A stretch of DNA of 64,000 nt. It comes from Hippasteria phrygiana. Lineage: Eukaryota > Echinodermata > Asteroidea > Valvatida > Goniasteridae. The notes beneath the pieces were generated by a model that saw only the letters and a program-made list of their open reading frames with translations, did no database searches and had not been told where the DNA came from. Location: NCBI GenBank assembly GCA_037893225.1, contig JAZGUH010000490.1, positions 186,001 to 250,000 on the forward strand, in the 5' to 3' direction. Below are positions 58,701 through 64,000 of the stretch, one piece after another (position 1 is the stretch's first letter; each line of letters begins with the position of its first letter). The translations under genes and the position numbers were made by a program.

Positions 58701-61700
58701 CGGCATACATTCTGAGCAGTTGGTCTAAGTGTCTGCCAAGTTTAGAGGCAATCGGGTGTACCAAAGTAGCCAAAGTGCCGGTAAGAAAGAAAACGTGCAC
58801 AAATGCTATGGGCAAAAAGTCTGAAAAGGAAAAAAAAAAAAAACTAGAGGCATGAGAATGGTGTTTGTGGACAAACACAGGGCTGTTTCGTTTTTGTTTT
58901 TTTAGTTTGGATGTGAAATGTGAATACAATAATTTAAGTTTGTCAAACAATCGCGCTGCTGCCAGTTTTCTTTGTTAATTTTGAAATTAATTAAAGTTGT
59001 TTGTAGTAGTAACATGTGATGACGTCATCATAACGTCACATAAATGTTCATCTATAAACTTGCTGAACTTCCTAGATATAACTTTTCAACTTAATCGGAC
59101 TTGTACTTTTCTTTATATATGGCTTCAAAAACTGCCCCTTTAAGATGACGTCACGTGACATGTGATGACGTCATCATCATGTCATGTCAATTTTCATCTA
59201 TAAACCTACTAAGCTACCTAGATATTACTTTTAAACTTAATCGGACATGTACTTCTGTAGATATGCGCCTTCAAAAACTGCCCCTTTAAGATGACGTCAC
59301 ATGTGATGACGTCATCATAACGTCATGTCAATTTTCATTTATAAAACTACTGGGATACCTAGATATTACATTTTAACTTAATCGAACTTGTACTTTTGTA
59401 GATATATGGCTTCAAAAAATGCCCCTTTAAGATGACGTCATGTGACATGTGATGACGTCATTATGACGTAAAAGTTCGGCACACATTGTGAGCAGTTGGG
59501 GTAAGTGTCTGCCAAGTTTAAAATTAGCCAAAGTGGCCGGTAAGAAAGAAAACGTTTACAAATGCTATGGGCAATATTCTAGCGACTTGAAAAAAAGAAT
59601 TGTTTGATGACGTCATCATGACGTCACACAATTGTCGCTTTTTAGGGCATATCTGTGAGACATACCAAAGCTATTACAAAAAGAATTTTGAAAATGTCTT
59701 GTTTTGTTCGCTAGATATATTGAAAAGAATGTTACGATTTACACAATTTTAAAATTCAGCGACTTGAACAAAGACTACAAATCAACCTTTTTATAAACAG
59801 CATGCACATTTAAGCCATGGTTATCTGCCCTTCCCAGAATTCCTTTGTGTTATATTGAATTTGGTCTAAATTTTCAAATGGCTGTTATTTCTTACTTGAG
59901 TGAGCCACGATCATGAAATTTTGGAATTAGGGAGAGGAAAATTCAATATATACATTTTTGTAATCGGATTGACCCTTACATGCGTTTAAAAAAAAAATAT
60001 TTGATGACGTCATCATGACGTCACACATTTTCTCCCTTTTAGGGGATATCTTTGAGACATACCAAAGCTATAACAAAAAGAATTTTGAAAATATATTGTT
60101 TTGTTCGCTAGATATATTGAAAAAAATGTTACGATTTTAAAATTTTAAAAATTCATAAAAAGTCACGTAATGACGTCATCATGACCTCATTTTAGATTTT
60201 GCATGCTAGTGACAGTATCTACCTACCCACCACTTTTCATGACGATCGGACCTATCCTTATATGTGTTTTAAAAAATCACATTTTTGATGACGTCATCAT
60301 GACGTCACACATTTTTGCCCTTTTAGGGCATATCTTTGAGACATACCAAAGCTATCACAAAAATAATTTTGAAAATATCATGTTTTGTTTACTAGATATA
60401 TTGAAAAGAATGTTACGATTTTAAAACTTAAAAAATTTAGCGACTTGAAAAAAGACTAGGAATCAACCCCTTTTATAAACAGCAAGCACATTTAAGCCAT
60501 GGTTATCTGCCCTTCCCAGAATTCCTTTGTGTTATATTGAATTTGGTCCAAATTTTGAAATGGCTGTTATTTCTTACTTGAGTGAGCCACGATCATGAAA
60601 TTTAGGAATTACGTACAGAAAAATTCAATGTATACATTTTTGTAATCGGATTGACCCTTACATGCGTTAAAAAAAAAAAACATTTTTGATGACGTCATCA
60701 TGACGTCACACAATTTTCGCTTTTTAGGGCATATCTTTGAGACATACCAAAGCTATAACAAAAAGAATTTCAAAAATATCTTGTTTTGTTCGCTAGATAT
60801 ATTGAAAAGAATTTTACGATTTTGAAATTTCAAAAATTCATAAAAAATCACGTGATGACGTCATCATGACGTAAATGTTCGGCATACATTCTGAGCAGTT
60901 AGTCTAAGTGTCTGCCAAGTTTAAAGCCAATCGGCAGCATAAAAGTAGCCAAAGTGCCGGTAAGAAAGAAAACGTGTACAAATGCTATGGGCATTTGGCT
61001 GAAAAAGAAAAAAAAAAAGAAAAAAAAAAAAAAACTAGAGGCATGAGGTTGGTGTTTGTGGACAAACACAGGGCTGTTTCGTTTTTTTTTTTTAGTTTGG
61101 ATGTGAAATGTGAATACAACAATTAAAGTTTGTCAAACAATCGCACTACTGCCACTTTTCTTTGTTAATTTTGAAATTAATTAAAGTTGTTTGTAATAGT
61201 GACATGTGATGACGTCATCATAAAGTCACATAAATTTTCATCTATAAACTTGCTGACCTACCTAGATATAACTTTTCAACTTAATCGGACTTGTACTTTT
61301 GTATATATATGGCTTCAAAAACTGGCTCTTTATGATGACGTCACGTGACATGTGATGAAGTCATAATGTCATGTCAATTTTCATCTATGAACCTGCAGAC
61401 CTGCCTGGATATTACATTTCAACTTAATCGAACTTGTACTTTTGTTTATATGTGGCTTCAAAAACTGCCCCTTTCAGATGACGTCACGTAACATGTGATG
61501 ACAACATGATAATGTCATGTCAATTTTCAACTATAGACCTATTGGGCTACCTAGATATTACTTTATAACTTAATTGGACTTGTACTTCTGTAGATATGGA
61601 CCTTCAAAAACTGCCCCTTTAAGATGACGTCACGTGACATGTTCTGACTTATAATCATAACGTCATGTCAATTTTCATCTATAACACCCGGTGGCATACC

Positions 61701-62724
61701 TAGATATCACGTTCCAACTTAATCGGACTTGTACTTTTGTAGATATATGGCTTCGAAAAATGCCCCTTTAAGATGACGTCACGTGACATGTGACGACGTC
61801 ATCATGACATAAAATTCGGCACACATTGTGAGCAGTTGGGGTAAGTGTCTGTCAAGTTTAAAAGTAGCCAAAGTGGCCGGTAAGAAAGAAAACGTTTACA
61901 AATGCTATGGGCAATAGTCTAGCGACTTGAAAAAAGACTACAAATCAACCCTTTTTATAAACAGCATGCACATTTGAGCCATGGTTATCTGCCCTTCCCA
62001 GAATTCCTTTGTGTTATATTGAATTTGGTCTAAATTTTGAAATGGCTGTTATTTCTTACTTGAGTGAGCCACAATCATGACATTTTGGAATTAGGGAGAG
62101 GAAAATTCAATATATACATTTTTGTAATCGGATTGACGCTTACATGCGTTAAAAAAAAAAAACATTTTTGATGACGTCATCATGACGTCACACAATTTTC
62201 GCCTTTTAGGGCATATCTTTGAGACATACCAAAGCTATCACAAAAAGAATTTTGAAAATATCTTGTCTTGTTTGCTAGATATATTGAAACAAATGTTACG
62301 ATTTTCAAAATTCAAAAATTCATAAAAAATCACGTGATGATGTCATCATGACGTAAAAGTTCGGCACACATTCTGAGCAGTTGCTTTAAGTGTTTGCTAA
62401 GTTTAAAGACAATCGGCTGCATAAAAGTAGCCAAAGTGCCGGTAAAAAGGAAAACGTGTACAAATGCTATGGGCAATAGTCTGAAAGAGAAAAAGAAAAA
62501 AAAAAGAAAAAAACTTAATCGGACTTGTACTTCTGTAGATATGCGCCTTCAAAATCTGCCCCTTTAAGATGACGTCACATGAGATGACGTCATCATAACG
62601 TCATGTCAATTTTCATTTATAAACCTACTGGGATACCTAGATATTACATTTTAACTTAATCGAACTTGTACTTTTGTAGATATATGGCTTCGAAAAATGC
62701 CCCTTTAAGATGACGTCACGTGAC
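49727..62724. promoter_or_regulatory. Seven GTCACGTGAC palindromes (TFEB/CLEAR-type E-box) in the array
   Basis: Exact matches at 49727-49736, 53459-53468, 59150-59159, 61340-61349, 61629-61638, 61778-61787 and 62715-62724, each fused to TGACGTCA. The decamer equals the published CLEAR consensus for TFEB/TFE3; binding here is untested. Confidence 0.5.
50406..50435. repeat. 30-bp inverted repeat within array
   Basis: GGCTGTTTTGGAAA and its mirror TTTCCAAAACAGCC around AG. Repeated at 53130-53159 and 53182-53211. Confidence 0.9.
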
Positions 62725-64000
62725 ATGTGATGACGTCATTATGACGTAAAAGTTCGGCACACATTGTGAGCAGTTGGGGTAAGTGTCTGCCAAGTTTAAA
62801 ATTAGCCAAAGTGGCCGGTAAGAAAGAAAACGTTTACAAATGCTATGGGCAATATTCTAGCGACTTGAAAAAAAGAATTTTTTGATGACGTCATCATGAC
62901 GTCACACAATTTTCGCATTTTAGGGCATATCTTTGAGACATACCAAAGCTATAACAAAAATAATTTTGAAAATATCTTGTTTTGTTCGCTAGATATATTG
63001 AAAAGAATGTTACGATTTACACAATTTTAAAATTCAGCGACTTGAACAAAGACTACAAATCAACCTTTTTATAAACAGGATGCACATTTAAGCCATGGTT
63101 ATCTGCCCTTCCCAGAATTCCTTTGTGTTATATTGAATTTGGTCTAAATTTTCAAATGGCTGTTATTTCTTACTTGAGTGAGCCACGATCATGAAATTTT
63201 GGAATTACGTACAGAAAAATTCAATGTATACATTTTTGTAATCGGATTGACCCTTACATGCGTTAAAAAAAAAACACATTTTTGATGACGTCATCATGAC
63301 GTCACACAATTTTCGCTTTTTAGGGCATATCTTTGAGACATACCAAAGCTATAACAAAAAGAATTTCGAAAATATCTTGTTTTGTTCGCTAGATATATTG
63401 AAAAGAATTTTACGATTTTGAAATTTCAAAAATTCATAAAAAATCACGTGATGACGTCATCATGACGTAAATGTTCGGCATACATTCTGAGCAGTTAGTC
63501 TAAGTGTCTGCCAAGTTTAAAGCCAATCGGCATCATAAAAGTAGCCAAAGTGCCAGTAAGAAAGAAAACGTGTACAAATGCTATGGGCATTTGGCTGAAA
63601 AAGAAAAAAAAAAAGAAAAAACTAGACATCTGGTACAGTGTTTGTGGACAAACACAGGGCTGTTTTGTTTTTTGGTGTAAAATTTTGTGATTAAAATGAA
63701 ATTTCAAAAATTTCAAAAATCATTAAAAAAAATGCCGATTACGTCATCATGACATCGTCATCATGACATCATTTCAGATTTTGCATGCTAGTGACAGTAT
63801 CTACCTACCCACCAATTTTCATGACGATCGGACCTATCCTTATATGTGTTTTTAAAAAGCACATTTTTGATGATGTCATCATGACGTCACACATTTTTTT
63901 CCTTTTTAGGGCATATCTTTGGGACCTACCAAAGCTATAACAAAAAGAATTTTAAAAATATCTTGTTTTGTTTGCCAGATATATTTAAAAGAATTTTACG

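Larger units (their letters stand above)
48930..64000. repeat. Large tandem array rich in TGACGTCA palindromes, runs off the window
   Basis: Basic unit of about 286 bp: aattttcatgacgatcgg recurs at about 50936 and 51223, 52410 and 52697, 57017 and 57306. Units are grouped into higher-order repeats marked by gtgtttgtggacaaacacag at 48946, 49487, 50489, 51628, 53230, 54720, 56214, 57722, 58861, 61052 and 63638; four neighbouring spacings are 1602, 1490, 1494 and 1508 bp. Each unit carries one or more gatgacgtcatcatgacgtc blocks, often preceded by tcacgtga. From about 58.9 to 62.5 kb a diverged variant with units near 200 bp takes over. Open frames here (such as NFHDDRTYPYMCFKKAHF) are repeat artefacts; stops and poly-A runs interrupt them. 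Family unknown to me. Confidence 0.95.

Noticed and set aside
50756..63716. Many 60-110 codon frames in the array (HDDRTYPYMCFKKAHF, SVCGQTQGCFVFLC and others)
   Set aside because: They are the same repeat words read in different frames; poly-A runs and stops break them, and the frames differ from unit to unit.
48930..64000. CRISPR array
   Set aside because: Units are hundreds of bases long with no short constant repeat/unique spacer pattern, and the genome is eukaryotic.

Overview
The window is eukaryotic nuclear DNA. Genes are split into short exons with GT/AG borders, introns run to 9 kb, and the rest is dense with short interspersed repeats, foldback elements, homopolymer G/C runs and minisatellites. 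The repeat style and the two complete animal-type proteins point to a marine invertebrate, most likely a deuterostome. An echinoderm is my guess from the repeats, not a proven call.

Three genes can be read. (1) 461-23552, plus strand: twelve consecutive exons of triokinase/FMN cyclase (TKFC, dihydroxyacetone kinase). All splice phases fit and they give 523 residues to a stop; the 5' exon(s) lie left of the window. (2) 44846 down to 28878, minus strand: a PLD3/PLD4-like lysosomal phospholipase-D-fold nuclease. It is a type II membrane protein with two HKD motifs, complete from ATG to stop. It has two intact, homologous, same-phase terminal exons (33993-34171 and 28878-29053), so two C-termini can be made. 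(3) 47818 onward, plus strand: the first coding exon of a secreted cystatin (signal peptide, conserved Gly-Gly). The rest of this gene is not visible before the window ends. TKFC and PLD are convergent; PLD and cystatin are divergent.

Between and within the genes are many non-autonomous transposons: hAT-like (with an exact 8-bp target duplication), piggyBac-like (TTAA), pogo/mariner-like (TA), several unclassified foldbacks, tRNA-derived SINEs, and 3' fragments of a CR1/L2-type non-LTR retrotransposon. One foldback still carries a piece of a Tc1/mariner-type transposase. An older repeat occurs both with and without a nested foldback, giving a natural empty site.

From about 48.93 kb to the right edge (over 15 kb), inside the presumed first intron of the cystatin gene, lies a tandem array built from units of about 286 bp and higher-order units of about 1.5 kb. 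It is saturated with the palindrome TGACGTCA (the CRE/ATF site) next to CACGTG-type E-boxes. This array and the alternative PLD last exons are the most interesting parts of the window.
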